The notes under the pieces: model-generated | Seen by the model: only the letters and a program-made list of their open reading frames with translations | What the model was told of the DNA's origin: nothing | The model's database searches: none | Shown here: in pieces, positions 21,642 through 30,408 of the stretch | Layout of the letters: the number at the start of each line of letters is the position of its first letter | How positions within the stretch are numbered: the stretch's first letter is position 1 | Program-made: the position numbers and the translations under genes | Assembly: GCF_002343915.1 (NCBI RefSeq) | Contig: NZ_NETK01000001.1 | Location: 5,718,001 to 5,782,000 of the forward strand | Direction of reading: 5' to 3' | Source of the DNA: Nannocystis exedens | GTDB lineage: Bacteria > Myxococcota_A > Polyangia > Nannocystales > Nannocystaceae | DNA: 64,000 nt

Positions 21642-22436
21642 TCAGGCGGGGGCCCACAGATCGACGCCGTCGGCGAGTTGGTTGGGGACGATCGGGCGGT
21701 CGAGCCAGTGGCTGCCGCTGTCGAGGATCGCGTTGAGGAAGCTGGCGCGGACCCACTTGAGGCGGGCGGTGACGCGGCCCTCCTCCTCGACCTTGATATA
21801 GAGGCCTTCCATGTCGTCGAAGCTGTCGGTCTCGGCGACGACCTGGTTCGGCGCCACGCTGGCGGCCTCGCCGGCGGCGATCAGCCGCTCCCGCCACTGC
21901 GGGGTCTTGAACCGTGACGGGCCGACGTGGCGGGTGATGTCGAGCAGCCGTTCGGGGTGGCCTTCCCACAGCACCTCGACCGAGACCACTGGCAGGCCGC
22001 GCAACATCTCGCGGCGGCGCGCGGTCGACAGGAACTCGCCGGTCTCGCGGTCGAGGATGTCGAACTCCATGAAGTAGTGGGGCAGCGCGTCGTAGAAGCA
22101 GGTGTGCTTGGCGTACAGCCATTCGCCGTACATCACGTAGCGCTCGCCGAGGGCCAGGTAGAGGTCGTCGGCGTGGGTGTTGGCCCACCGCTTGAGCAGG
22201 TCGAAGTGGCGTTCGCGGCCGCCGCCGGTCAGGTAATGACCGCGGCTCTGCAGCAGCAATTGGCCCGACCCGTCGAAGCTGACGCCGGCGTTGGCGCCGT
22301 CCATCTTCTCCTCGACGACCACGAAGCGGCCGCGGACGCCCTTGAAGGGCACGGCCTCGAGGTCGTGGTCGCCGTGCTGGAAGCGCGAGCCCTCGAGGTG
22401 CTGCGTGCGCGGATATTTGAGAATGGGCGGTGTCAT
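21642..22436 (-). CDS. RNA ligase (Rnl2-like, PF09414)
   Basis: 264 residues from ATG 22436, preceded by AAGGAG nine bases away. Nucleotidyltransferase motifs are visible: motif I VVEEKMDGANAGV with the lysine that takes AMP (KxDG), motif III-like YVMYGEWLYAKH, MEFDILDRETGEF, motif IV EGLYIKVEEEG and motif V ARLKWVRASF. It should join 5'-phosphate and 3'-OH ends of RNA using ATP. It is the first gene of a two-gene operon with the HD/kinase protein. Similar pairs occur in many bacteria and phages as RNA-damage repair or anti-restriction systems. A palindromic element sits 290 bp upstream. Confidence 0.88.
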   Translation of the reverse strand: MTPPILKYPRTQHLEGSRFQHGDHDLEAVPFKGVRGRFVVVEEKMDGANAGVSFDGSGQLLLQSRGHYLTGGGRERHFDLLKRWANTHADDLYLALGERYVMYGEWLYAKHTCFYDALPHYFMEFDILDRETGEFLSTARRREMLRGLPVVSVEVLWEGHPERLLDITRHVGPSRFKTPQWRERLIAAGEAASVAPNQVVAETDSFDDMEGLYIKVEEEGRVTARLKWVRASFLNAILDSGSHWLDRPIVPNQLADGVDLWAPA

Positions 22437-22899
22437 GACGGACGCTCCTTCGCGCCGCCGGCCGCTCCCGCGAGGCCCCCCGGGCCGCTCGCCTGTCGCG
22501 TCGCCGGCCTCGCGACCCCGACGGGCGCGAAGCATTCGACGCAGGCCACGAATGGCGACTGCCGGGGCAGGGGGAGCGCGCAGGCGCTCAACGGGCCGAG
22601 ACGGGCATGAGGCGTGACCTCTAGACGGGCTTCGCAAGATGCACGAACTCGCGGCGCGCGTCAAGCGACCGCGAGGCCCGAGCGAGAGCGCCCGTGGAGA
22701 CAACGCATTCGTGCAAAGTTTGGACATGTCCTTACAGTCATGTCCCAGGAATCTGCCGGCGTGAGCTCGCGGGGGCACCGCGGGTAGAGAGGCCCGTGAG
22801 GCTCATGGCGGCTCGGCTACGCTCGGGCCGCCATGCCTCCGCCCGCCGCGGAGGACGTTCGCGGCGCGCGGGCGGGGCTGCGCACGACCGACCGGATCT
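22437..22899. other. Spacer upstream of RNA-repair operon
   Basis: About 460 bases without a supportable gene. Contains the palindromic element at 22722-22747 and a nine-base inverted repeat CATGGCGGC / GCCGCCATG (22804-22835). The RNA ligase promoter must lie near 22440-22600. Confidence 0.4.
22722..22747. repeat. Palindromic element, copy 11
   Basis: GGACATGTCC followed by TTACAGTCATGTCC, so two ATGTCC words face the same way around a GGACATGTCC palindrome. Located in the spacer upstream of the RNA ligase operon. Confidence 0.6.
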
Positions 22900-23547
22900 T
22901 GCTCTCCGTGGAGGGCACGCCGCAGCCCTCCGTCGCCAGCAGGCCTCGACTCGCCGGGGCTGCCGACCGCCGTCGAGCTCTTCGGCGACCAGGCCTGCGA
23001 GGAGCTGCTGGCAGCCCAGCGGGCCATCAACCGCCCCGCTTGCGAGGACCTGCCCGAGGGCCCGGTGTTCGCGGTCACCGCGTCGCTGTTTTCGCACGAG
23101 GTCGAGCGGTCGATTGGAAGCAGCTCCTGTCGCATTTGACAGAGAACTCGACCTGGTGCTGTCACCATACCCGCTGCACCTGGGGGCCGACCGCGATTAC
23201 CGGCGCGACGAGCCGACCCTGGTGCAGCGCGACAGCGACGAGATCTGCCTGGCGATCACGATCGGCGCGCCCATGGGGTCGGCGCTCACCGCCTTCCGGG
23301 CGGCGCGGCGGCAGGCGCACCGCAGGCGGAGCGGGACGCATTATCAACACGCTCGCCGGAGCGCCGGGGCTGCGCGGGGGGCATCCCGGCCGGGCTCGTC
23401 GCGATCCGCGAGCCGCGGGTGGCCGCCCGCGAGCGGGCCCTGGGCGAGCTGGCCGACTGCTTGATCCTCCAGGACTCTCTCCCCTTGCGGAGCGCCGAGG
23501 TCGATCGCCGGCTCGCCCGATCTGCCAGCCACCCGGCTCCCCCCTGA
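22900..23547 (+). pseudogene. Decayed gene, coding signal split over three frames
   Basis: Three consecutive stretches have strong G/C-ending codons and protein-like composition but lie in different frames. They are LDSPGLPTAVELFGDQACEE...FAVTASLFSHEV (about 22945-23105), DLVLSPYPLHLGADRDYRRD...GAPMGSALTAFRAARRQ (about 23150-23320) and GLVAIREPRVAARERALGELADCLILQD (about 23385-23480). Frameshifts between them mean no full protein is made. No family could be named. It ends about 90 bp before the DUF4215 gene, so it is likely an older gene now lost. Confidence 0.5.
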
Positions 23548-23638
23548 GCCGCCCGCGTGCGTCGATGCACCCGGGCGGGTCCGCCTCGCGCCGGGGATCG
23601 CAGTTGCTTGCCGACGAGCCAGTCGGTAGCGTCAGTCA

Positions 23639-25966
23639 ATGCGTTTTCAGACCTCTCTGTGTACGACCTACGCCTTGATCTCGGCGCTCGTGGGGGTCCC
23701 CGCGTGCTCCGACGACGCGACCACGACCACCGCCCAGCCCGATACTGAGTCGAGCGGCACCGATACGACCACCGCCGGCTCGAGCACCGCGCCGTCGACC
23801 GACACCACGCCGACGACGACGACGAATGTGCCGACCACCGGCGTGGGCATGACCGACAGCTCGACGACGGCCGGGACCGAGACATCGTCGACCACCGAGC
23901 CGCTCACGACCACCGACGGCACGGCGACCGGGCCGCTCACGACCACCGAGACCGGCACCGAGTCGACCACCACGACCACCACGACCAGCGGCACCGACAC
24001 CGACACCGACACCGACACGACGACCACCGGGCACAACCCCGTGTGCGGCAACGGGATGCTCGAGGGCGGCGAGGCCTGCGACGACGGGCCGGAGAACGGC
24101 CCCGGGAAGGCGTGCAAGGCCGACTGTACGCTCAACGTGTGCGGCGACGGCGACCAGGGTCCGGGCGAGGAGTGCGACGCGGGCGAGCTCAACGGCGGCG
24201 CCTGCACCGACCTGTGTCTGCTCAACGTGTGCGGCGACGGCATCCTCGGCCCCGACGAGGGCTGCGACGACGGCGCGAACAACGGCGACAACAACACCTG
24301 CACCTCGATGTGCGAGCCGAACGTGTGCGGTGACGGTTTGGTCGGCCCCGGCGAGGCGTGCGACGACGGCAACGCGGTCGACAACGACGAGTGCAGCAAC
24401 GACTGCGCGCTCGCGACCTGCGGCGACGGCAAGGTCGCGGCCGAGGAGCAGTGCGACGACGGCAACATGGTCAACACCGACGCCTGCACCAACTCGTGTA
24501 CGCAGGCGGTCTGCGGCGACGGGTTCGTCCAGGACAGCAACCTCGAGGAGTGCGACGCCGGCGAGCAGAACTCCGACCAGAGCGACTGCACCGCGAACTG
24601 CAAGGTCAACGTGTGCGGCGACGGCCTGCCCAACAAGAACGGCCAGATGCCCGAGGAGTGCGACCTCGGCGAGGGCAACGGGCCCGGCCAGGCGTGCAAC
24701 GGCGAGTGCGAGGTCAACGTCTGCGGCGACGGCGACAAGGGCCCCGGCGAGGAGTGCGACGACGCCAACACCGTCGGCGACGACGGCTGCAGCGCGACCT
24801 GCTTGCTCGAGTTCTGCGGCAACGGCATCGAGGAGGGCGCCGAGCAGTGTGACGACGGCAAGAACGGCGACCAGGACGACGGCTGCACCGACCAGTGCCT
24901 CATCCCGTTCTGCGGCGACGGCCTCGAGCAGCCGAGCATCGGCGAGCAGTGCGACCTCGCGGCCCAGAACAACGACACCGGCGCGTGTACGCTCGGCTGC
25001 CAGGACGCCAAGTGCGGCGACGGCCTGATCTGGGCCGGTCACGAGCAGTGCGACGACGGCGCCAACAACGGCAACACCAAGGCGTGCAAGGCCAACTGCA
25101 CCGCGCAGATCTGCGGCGACGGCTTCGTCGGCCCCGGCGAGGCCTGCGACGACGGCAACCAGAGCAACGAGGACAGCTGCACCAACGCCTGCAAGCTCGC
25201 GACCTGCGGCGACGGCATCAAGCAGCTGAACGAGCAGTGCGACCTCGGGGTCAACAACAACAACAACGGCGCCTGCACCCTGGCCTGCCTGCTGCCGAAG
25301 TGCGGCGACGGCTTCGTCCAGGCCGGCGAGCAGTGCGACGACGGCAACGGCAGCAGCGGCGACGCCTGCCTCAACACCTGCAAGGCCGCCAAGTGCGGCG
25401 ACGGCTCGGTGTGGGTCGGCAACGAGGACTGCGACGACGGCAACACCGTCAGCAACGACGGCTGCAACTCGGGCTGTCGCCTGCCGAAGCGGGTGTTCCT
25501 CACCAGCCAGTCGTGGAGCGGCAACCTCGGCGGCCTGAACGGCGCCGACCAGAAGTGCCAGGGGCGCGCCAACGCGGCCGGCCTCGGCGGCACCTGGAAG
25601 GCCTGGCTCAGCGCCGGCAACCAGAACCCCAACACGCGCTTCACCAAGTCGCTCCACGGTTACCACCGCCTCGACAACCTCGAGATCGCCCAGACCTGGA
25701 TCGACCTCACCGACGGCAGCCTCGACGTGCCGATCAACCTCACCGAGTTCAAGCAGATCAACGACGACGACGTCTGGACCGGCACCCAGACCAACGGCAA
25801 CACCGCCAACAAGACCTGCCAGGACTGGACCTCCGGCAGCCTGCTCAACCAGGGCCGCGAGGGCCAGAGCACCGAGACCAACGGCGACTGGACGATCATC
25901 GACCAGGTCCTCGGGTTCGCACAGCTCTGCGACGGGAACAATCGGCTGTATTGCTTCGAGCAGTGA
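23639..25966 (+). CDS. DUF4215 Cys-rich repeat lipoprotein with C-terminal DUF1554-like domain
   Basis: 775 residues. Lipoprotein signal with lipobox VPAC (Cys about 23), then about 110 residues of almost pure Thr/Asp/Gly/Ser (TTTTT, DTDTDT). Fifteen consecutive DUF4215 units follow, each of the form CGDGxxxxGEECDDG...C...C, spanning about residues 135-620. The C-terminal about 155 residues (RVFLTSQSWSGNLGGLNGADQKCQ...NRLYCFEQ) match the DUF1554 family first seen in Leptospira surface proteins, with paired cysteines. Predicted to be anchored in the outer membrane and displayed. Such proteins are expanded in Nannocystineae, possibly for adhesion or prey contact, but that is inference. The low-complexity linker is encoded by near-perfect ACC/ACG/GAC triplet runs. 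Confidence 0.88.
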   Translation: MRFQTSLCTTYALISALVGVPACSDDATTTTAQPDTESSGTDTTTAGSSTAPSTDTTPTTTTNVPTTGVGMTDSSTTAGTETSSTTEPLTTTDGTATGPLTTTETGTESTTTTTTTSGTDTDTDTDTTTTGHNPVCGNGMLEGGEACDDGPENGPGKACKADCTLNVCGDGDQGPGEECDAGELNGGACTDLCLLNVCGDGILGPDEGCDDGANNGDNNTCTSMCEPNVCGDGLVGPGEACDDGNAVDNDECSNDCALATCGDGKVAAEEQCDDGNMVNTDACTNSCTQAVCGDGFVQDSNLEECDAGEQNSDQSDCTANCKVNVCGDGLPNKNGQMPEECDLGEGNGPGQACNGECEVNVCGDGDKGPGEECDDANTVGDDGCSATCLLEFCGNGIEEGAEQCDDGKNGDQDDGCTDQCLIPFCGDGLEQPSIGEQCDLAAQNNDTGACTLGCQDAKCGDGLIWAGHEQCDDGANNGNTKACKANCTAQICGDGFVGPGEACDDGNQSNEDSCTNACKLATCGDGIKQLNEQCDLGVNNNNNGACTLACLLPKCGDGFVQAGEQCDDGNGSSGDACLNTCKAAKCGDGSVWVGNEDCDDGNTVSNDGCNSGCRLPKRVFLTSQSWSGNLGGLNGADQKCQGRANAAGLGGTWKAWLSAGNQNPNTRFTKSLHGYHRLDNLEIAQTWIDLTDGSLDVPINLTEFKQINDDDVWTGTQTNGNTANKTCQDWTSGSLLNQGREGQSTETNGDWTIIDQVLGFAQLCDGNNRLYCFEQ

Positions 25967-25984
25967 CGAATTGTGAGAATCGGT

Positions 25985-26022
25985 CCGTGGTTACGCTGAC
26001 TTGCGAGTGAGCGTATCCACGG
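25985..26022 (+). terminator. Terminator-like hairpin after DUF4215 gene
   Basis: CCGTGG-T-TACGCT and AGCGTA-T-CCACGG arms with one mismatch around a 12-base loop, 19 bases after the DUF4215 stop. No T-run. It overlaps the end of the minus-strand remnant at 25991-26316. Confidence 0.5.
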
Positions 26023-26316
26023 CTCCATCATCTCTCCAGCGCAGCGAGCATGACTCGCCTTCTCGCCAGAAGTCTTGGATGGCGATGATGCGGTCCGTCG
26101 ATGAGTCGATGAGAGACACCGGGCGTCGGGCGAAGTGCTCCGGCGCCCGCTCGTGCCCGGCGAATGCGGCGCGATCCTGGGGATTGGTGAAGTCCTAGCT
26201 CGTGCTCGCGGTGACGAGCTCGAGGCGAGCGCGCCTGCGCATGGCGGCCTCTCGGGCCGCTGCGGGCGCGCAGAACACGGCGACGATCGACACATCGCGG
26301 GAGACCTCCGCACCCA
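25991..26316 (-). pseudogene. Broken gene with in-frame amber stop
   Basis: On the minus strand MGAEVSRDVSIVAVFCAP... reads to LELVTASTS, then TAG (26195-26197). The same frame continues as DFTNPQDRAAFAGHERAPEHF and IIAIQDFWREGE to a TAA at 25991. The second segment is 67 codons with no internal start. A single base change explains the break. Family not recognised. It could instead be two unrelated small frames. Confidence 0.35.
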
Positions 26317-26550
26317 TGATCAAAGCCCTTCGTCTCCCATCGGGCGCCTCGGTGCTCGGCCACTTCGGGCTCGCTGGATCGCCCCGGTGGCGTTCATGGT
26401 CGGCTGTCCCGGATGGCGCGCCTGCTGCGGGCAGCGCCGACCTCACGCGCTGGTTTCACGCCGGCGAAGCGAGGCGCGACGACGGTGCGGCCGGGTCGAC
26501 TCGCGTGACGCGACCCGGGCCCTGCGATCGCCCGGCGACGCGCGCACGCG

Positions 26551-27177
26551 CTACGCCCGGGGCCCGAGCACCAGCGCGACGGCCCCGGCGACGAGCGCGT
26601 CGATCTGCGCCTGCGGCTGCCCGGCGCGGGCGCGGAGGGCCACGCTGTGCAGCGTCGCCGCGAGCAGCAGGCCGAGCTGCTCGGGGTCGGCGTCCGGCCG
26701 CAGGGTCCCCGCCGCGCGCGCGCGTTGCAGGCGGCCGACGAAGACGCCGTCGATCTCGGCCAGTGTCTGCCCGAGCCGGGCGCGGATGTCGGCGTCGTCC
26801 GCTGCCTCGGCCGGCGCGGTGCACAGGACGAGGCAGCTCGGCGGGGTGTCTCCGCCCGCCCGGTACAGCTCGAGCGCCGCCGCGAAGAAGCCGGCGAGCG
26901 AGCGTCCGAGGTCGTCGTCGGCGAGCGCCCGCTCGACGCGCGCGCGCATCTCGGCGGAGAAGTGGTCGATCGCCCGGAAGTACATCGCCTTCTTGTCGCC
27001 GAACGCGGCGTACAGGCTCGGGCGGTTCATGCCGGTCGCCTGCGCGATCTCGTCGAGCGACGCGCGGGCGAACCCGACCTCGCGGAACACCTCGGTCATC
27101 CGCCCGACCGCCGCGTCCGGGTCGTACGCGCGCGGCCGGCCGACTCGCCGGCTCACTTTTTTTGTACTGCTTCGCAT
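26551..27177 (-). CDS. TetR/AcrR-family transcriptional regulator
   Basis: 208 residues from ATG 27177. N-terminal helix-turn-helix: GRPRAYDPDAAVGRMTEVFREVGFARASLDEIAQATGMNRPSLYAAFGDKKAMYFRAIDHF, the standard TetR DNA-binding domain. The rest is a helical ligand-binding domain with the conserved Cys-Leu-Val pattern PPSCLVLCTAPAEA. It is divergent from the HD hydrolase gene with only 44 bases between the start codons. Two 22-base operator-like inverted repeats sit there, one over its own start codon, so it very likely represses both itself and the hydrolase. Confidence 0.9.
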   Translation of the reverse strand: MRSSTKKVSRRVGRPRAYDPDAAVGRMTEVFREVGFARASLDEIAQATGMNRPSLYAAFGDKKAMYFRAIDHFSAEMRARVERALADDDLGRSLAGFFAAALELYRAGGDTPPSCLVLCTAPAEAADDADIRARLGQTLAEIDGVFVGRLQRARAAGTLRPDADPEQLGLLLAATLHSVALRARAGQPQAQIDALVAGAVALVLGPRA

Positions 27178-27181
27178 AAAA
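27160..27181. promoter_or_regulatory. TetR operator candidate O1
   Basis: 22-base site with TTTTGTAC at one end and AAAA at the other, covering the TetR start codon. It matches the reverse complement of O2 at 15-16 of 22 positions, including the outer TTTTGTAC and AAAA. Confidence 0.6.
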
Positions 27182-27191
27182 TTCTCTGGCG

Positions 27192-27213
27192 TTTTGTTCG
27201 CGACGGTACAAAA
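27192..27213. promoter_or_regulatory. TetR operator candidate O2
   Basis: 22-base site with arms TTTTGT and ACAAAA around a 10-base centre, eight bases before the start codon of the HD gene. Inverted relative to O1. Confidence 0.6.
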
Positions 27214-27221
27214 TCCCGACC

Positions 27222-27884
27222 ATGACGCAAGCCCACCCTGAATTCCGCCTGTTGCGCGAGATCGCCGGCGTCCGCATCCCCGACAGCGCGCTGGCCGAGG
27301 CGGCGACGCGCCTCGCGTACGAGGTCTCGCCGGCGACCCTCTACAACCACGTGATCCGGACCTACGTGTTCGGCGCGCTGGTGGCGGCGCGGCAGGGCGT
27401 CGCCTTCGACGAGGAGCTGTTCTACCTCGGCGCGGTGCTGCACGACCTCGGCCTGACCGAGCGGTTCGCCGGCGGTCAGCGGTTCGAGGTCGCAGGGGCG
27501 GACGCCGCCGACGCCTTCCTCGCCGCGCGCGACGTCGCGGCCGAGCGCCGCGCGGTCGTGTGGGACGCGATCGCCCTGCACACCTCGGTCGGCCTCGCCG
27601 ACCGCAAGCGCCCGGAGATCGCGCTCGTCCACATCGGCGCCGGGGTCGACGTCGCCGGCGTCGCGTTCGACCAGATCCCGGCGGGGGTCGTCGAGCAGAC
27701 CCTCGACGCGCTTCCCCGCCTCGACTTCAAGCGCGCCTTCTTCGAGATCCTCCTGCAGGACATCGCGCGCAAGCCGGCGCAGACGATGCTGACCTGGCTG
27801 TCGGACACCGCCCGCCGCCACGCCGGCGCGCACGCTTGCCCCGGCCTCTTCGAGGTGATGCAGGCCGCGCCGTTCAGCGAGTGA
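27222..27884 (+). CDS. HD-domain hydrolase, cyanamide-hydratase-like
   Basis: 220 residues. EVSPATLYNHVIRTYVFGALVAARQG, then ELFYLGAVLHDLGLTERF (HD pair), then DAIALHTSVGLADRKRPEIALVHIGAGVDVAG. This order of metal-binding His and Asp matches the HD family that includes fungal cyanamide hydratase and yeast Ddi2/3. Divergent partner of the TetR gene and probably induced by the TetR ligand. No clear ribosome-binding site, so it may be translated from a short or leaderless message. The likely role is detoxifying a small nitrogen compound, inferred only from the family. Confidence 0.8.
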   Translation: MTQAHPEFRLLREIAGVRIPDSALAEAATRLAYEVSPATLYNHVIRTYVFGALVAARQGVAFDEELFYLGAVLHDLGLTERFAGGQRFEVAGADAADAFLAARDVAAERRAVVWDAIALHTSVGLADRKRPEIALVHIGAGVDVAGVAFDQIPAGVVEQTLDALPRLDFKRAFFEILLQDIARKPAQTMLTWLSDTARRHAGAHACPGLFEVMQAAPFSE

Positions 27885-28026
27885 CCGGCCCGCGAAACGA
27901 CGGGCGCGCTGCGCCCCGAGCGGCTGTCCATCGCGGCGCCGGGCCGCGAGGGCCGGCGCCGCGAGGGACGTTCACGTGCGTCCCGAGGGATCGGCAGCCC
28001 GTCGAAGACGCGTGCTCGGGTCATGT

Positions 28027-29310
28027 TCACCAGCCGCCGACGAACCAGACGAGCAACGCCGCGATCGCCAGCACGACGGCACCGAGCACGCGGAGCCGGC
28101 GAACCGCCGCCCGGAGGCGCCGAGGGTCGTGCGCGGGCAGGGAGCTCCACACGTCGCGCGGGAGGACCCAGAGGTCGCTCCCGCCGCCGATGGCGCGCAA
28201 CAGGCGGCCCAGCGCGCTCTTCGGCCGCATTCGGCTCATGATGAACAGGAACCAGGGGAGCGTCGGCATATGTCCCTTCGGCTGCCGCTCCATCCACGCG
28301 ACCGTGCGGCGGAGCGCTGCCGCCGTCTCCGCCGCGCCGCCGTCGCCCGGGAGACGCTGCCACTCTCCGTGGCCGGGGAGGATCCACGTGAAGCGCAGCC
28401 AGCCCGCCTCCGCGGCCGCCGCGAGGTACCGGACGGACCGAGTCTGGCGCTCCCAGTCCTCCCAGCACTGCAAGCGGAACGCCACGATGTGGCCGAGGAC
28501 GCGCGAGTACGCGAGGTGGTCGCCGGTGAACAGGAAGCGCCCGCGGTACAGCAGGCAGATCGAGCCGGGCGTATGTCCCGGCTGGGGCAGCACGACGAGC
28601 TCGGCCTGTCCGGCCTCCGCGTCCGAGAGCGGCTCGCCGTCCAGCGTGAACGGACGGAGCGCGTCACCGAGCTGGATCTCGACGTCGCCGGTCGTTGCGA
28701 GGTAGGAGCGCTCGCGGAGGTTGATGTCGGCAGCGCCGAGGAGCCGCTGGCAGCCGGGAAAGCGGCCGGCGAACTCCGCGTGGTGGTGCGCGTGGTCGCG
28801 GTGCGTCAGGAGCAGCCACCGGACGCCGCCGTGATCCGCGAGCCAGCGGAACAGCCCGTCGCCTGGACGTGGCGGGTCGATCAGCACGCCGCCCCCCTCG
28901 CGTTCGATGAAGTATGTGGTGGCGCCGATGTTGTCGATCGACGGCGGCCCGAGGACCCACACGTTGTCCTCGAGCGGCCGGGGGTACCCGTGCCACGGCG
29001 ATCCGAGCTCGTCGCGGCGCACCCGCGAGGCACCAGGCTGGAGCTTGATCGCGCCGAGCGGGCAGGCGGCCATCGCCGTCCGCGCGGCGATCAGGTCCTC
29101 CTTGCTCCGTGGCTGCCGCAGCACCCCTGTGAAGGCGCCCTCCTCGTACGTGCCGGGCAGGACGGCGAGCCGGCGCCCCGACCGGACCTCGCCCGCCGCC
29201 GTCACCTCGCCCAAAAGCTCGGGCGCGAAATTGCGACATATCGCCGCGCCGCAGCACCTGGCCGTCACGAACAGCCGGCCGTAGTCCTCGTGCTCGCTCT
29301 CGTCTCGCAT
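28027..29310 (-). CDS. Ferredoxin-like / MBL-fold hydrolase with C-terminal membrane anchor
   Basis: 427 residues; ATG 29310 has AGGAGGG upstream, so the 32 residues before it are not used. Residues about 15-100 hold a Cys cluster (ARCCGAAICRNF ... AACPLGAIK), as in small 4Fe-4S ferredoxin-like domains. From about 125, DNVWVLGPPSIDNIGATTYFIE opens a metallo-beta-lactamase fold with LLLTHRDHAHH (the HxxDH metal motif is HRDH-AHH), PQPGHTPGSICLLYRGRFLFTGDHLAY and WILPGHGEW. The C-terminus has a hydrophobic helix VLGAVVLAIAALLVWFVGGW. Likely a redox-linked hydrolase held at the inner membrane. Such ferredoxin-MBL fusions are known in plants and cyanobacteria with unclear substrates. Confidence 0.82.
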   Translation of the reverse strand: MRDESEHEDYGRLFVTARCCGAAICRNFAPELLGEVTAAGEVRSGRRLAVLPGTYEEGAFTGVLRQPRSKEDLIAARTAMAACPLGAIKLQPGASRVRRDELGSPWHGYPRPLEDNVWVLGPPSIDNIGATTYFIEREGGGVLIDPPRPGDGLFRWLADHGGVRWLLLTHRDHAHHHAEFAGRFPGCQRLLGAADINLRERSYLATTGDVEIQLGDALRPFTLDGEPLSDAEAGQAELVVLPQPGHTPGSICLLYRGRFLFTGDHLAYSRVLGHIVAFRLQCWEDWERQTRSVRYLAAAAEAGWLRFTWILPGHGEWQRLPGDGGAAETAAALRRTVAWMERQPKGHMPTLPWFLFIMSRMRPKSALGRLLRAIGGGSDLWVLPRDVWSSLPAHDPRRLRAAVRRLRVLGAVVLAIAALLVWFVGGW

Positions 29311-30408
29311 GGTGACCCTCCTGTCGTCGAAGAAGATCCGATGCCCCGTGCAGCTCGTCGCAGAGCGCCACGGCCGCTCCCTCGAGCGGCCAGCGGCGGA
29401 GCACATGCTCCGGGGTCGGGCCGTCGCGAGCAGGACCGCGTCGCGCCCGAGCTGTCACGGCTCGCGGACGGGTGAAGGCTAACCGCGACGACGGGCGTTG
29501 GCTCGCCGCGCCGATGCGCGGAAGATCTCGGACCCGCTCTCACTCGTGCTCGCGCGAACCCTTGACGCCCTGTCGATCTGCTATCGGACGACCGTGGCGC
29601 GTCTGCACCTCGACGAACGCCTGGAACCGGCGCGCCCGCGAGTCGACGACGAAGCTGGCCCCGCCGACCACGATGATCACCGCGCTGCGATCGAGGTGAT
29701 CCGCAGCATCTGCGTGATCGCGCGTGGACGGCCCGGTCCCCGCGTATTCACTATCGGACGGGCACGATGTTGTGGCGCACCGTGACGAGCCGCCGCTTGA
29801 GATCGACGTCCATGCGCTTCGGCGCTCGAAGACGAGGAGGCCCGTCCGTGGCCCTCGAGAACCACGCCGGCCCCGAGGAACACTCGCCGAGACACCCTCC
29901 TGCAGGCCGAGCGAACGAGGTTGCTCCCGACGCTGCCGGCGCCGAAGATCATGCTGGGGACCTCGAACCCGAACCCAATCTTCGGGGTCGACTGCGAATG
30001 GTGAGGAACTGGGCAAGGGCGCTGGTAGCGAATTGAAGCGCGTCGACGCGGCCGCTCCCGGTCCGCCGATCCGCAGGGCGGAGGTGGCCGCATTTCGCCG
30101 AGCTCGCTCAACGCCGGAGCGCGATGATTCTCGACACTGTGCGGAGCGGGATTGACGAGTGGTCCGAGCGGGAATGGTGTGATGAACGCGTGTCGGGCCG
30201 ATGATCGCGCATCGTCGAATCGTGCCCGCGTCGCGGAGCGCGCCTCTTGGGCGACCTCCTGAGCGCGGTGTCGGGCGACCGTCGAGGGCTGCTCCGGGCT
30301 TGACGGTGTGCGCGGGTGTCGAATGTGCACGGCCCTCGCGACAAGGAGCTTTTCGTCGGTCCGGGACCGGTGAAGTCTCGCACGCGCGCGTGGCCTCGAT
30401 TGTGGTGA
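29311..30408. other. 1.1-kb spacer with probable gene debris
   Basis: No intact gene. On the minus strand short protein-like stretches appear in different frames: AVIIVVGGASFVVDSRARRFQAFVEVQTRHGRPIADRQ (about 29560-29700), MDVDLKRRLVTVRHNIVPVR (29757-29816) and KIGFGFEVPSMIFGAGSVGSNLVRSAC (about 29900-29980). These suggest one or more decayed genes. The promoter of the FG-GAP lipoprotein lies near the right end. Confidence 0.4.

Noticed and set aside
23636..25666. 676-codon minus-strand frame opposite the DUF4215 gene
   Set aside because: Val/Ala repeats are the mirror image of Cys-Gly-Asp-Gly codons; no signal, no motifs.
26135..27241. 368-codon plus-strand frame opposite the TetR gene
   Set aside because: Ser/Arg/Ala-rich shadow; the TetR helix-turn-helix on the other strand is clear.
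28265..28290. Another palindromic element (ATATGTCCCTTCGG) in the MBL gene
   Set aside because: It is normal coding sequence for GHMPTLPWF with ordinary codons and no matching arm.
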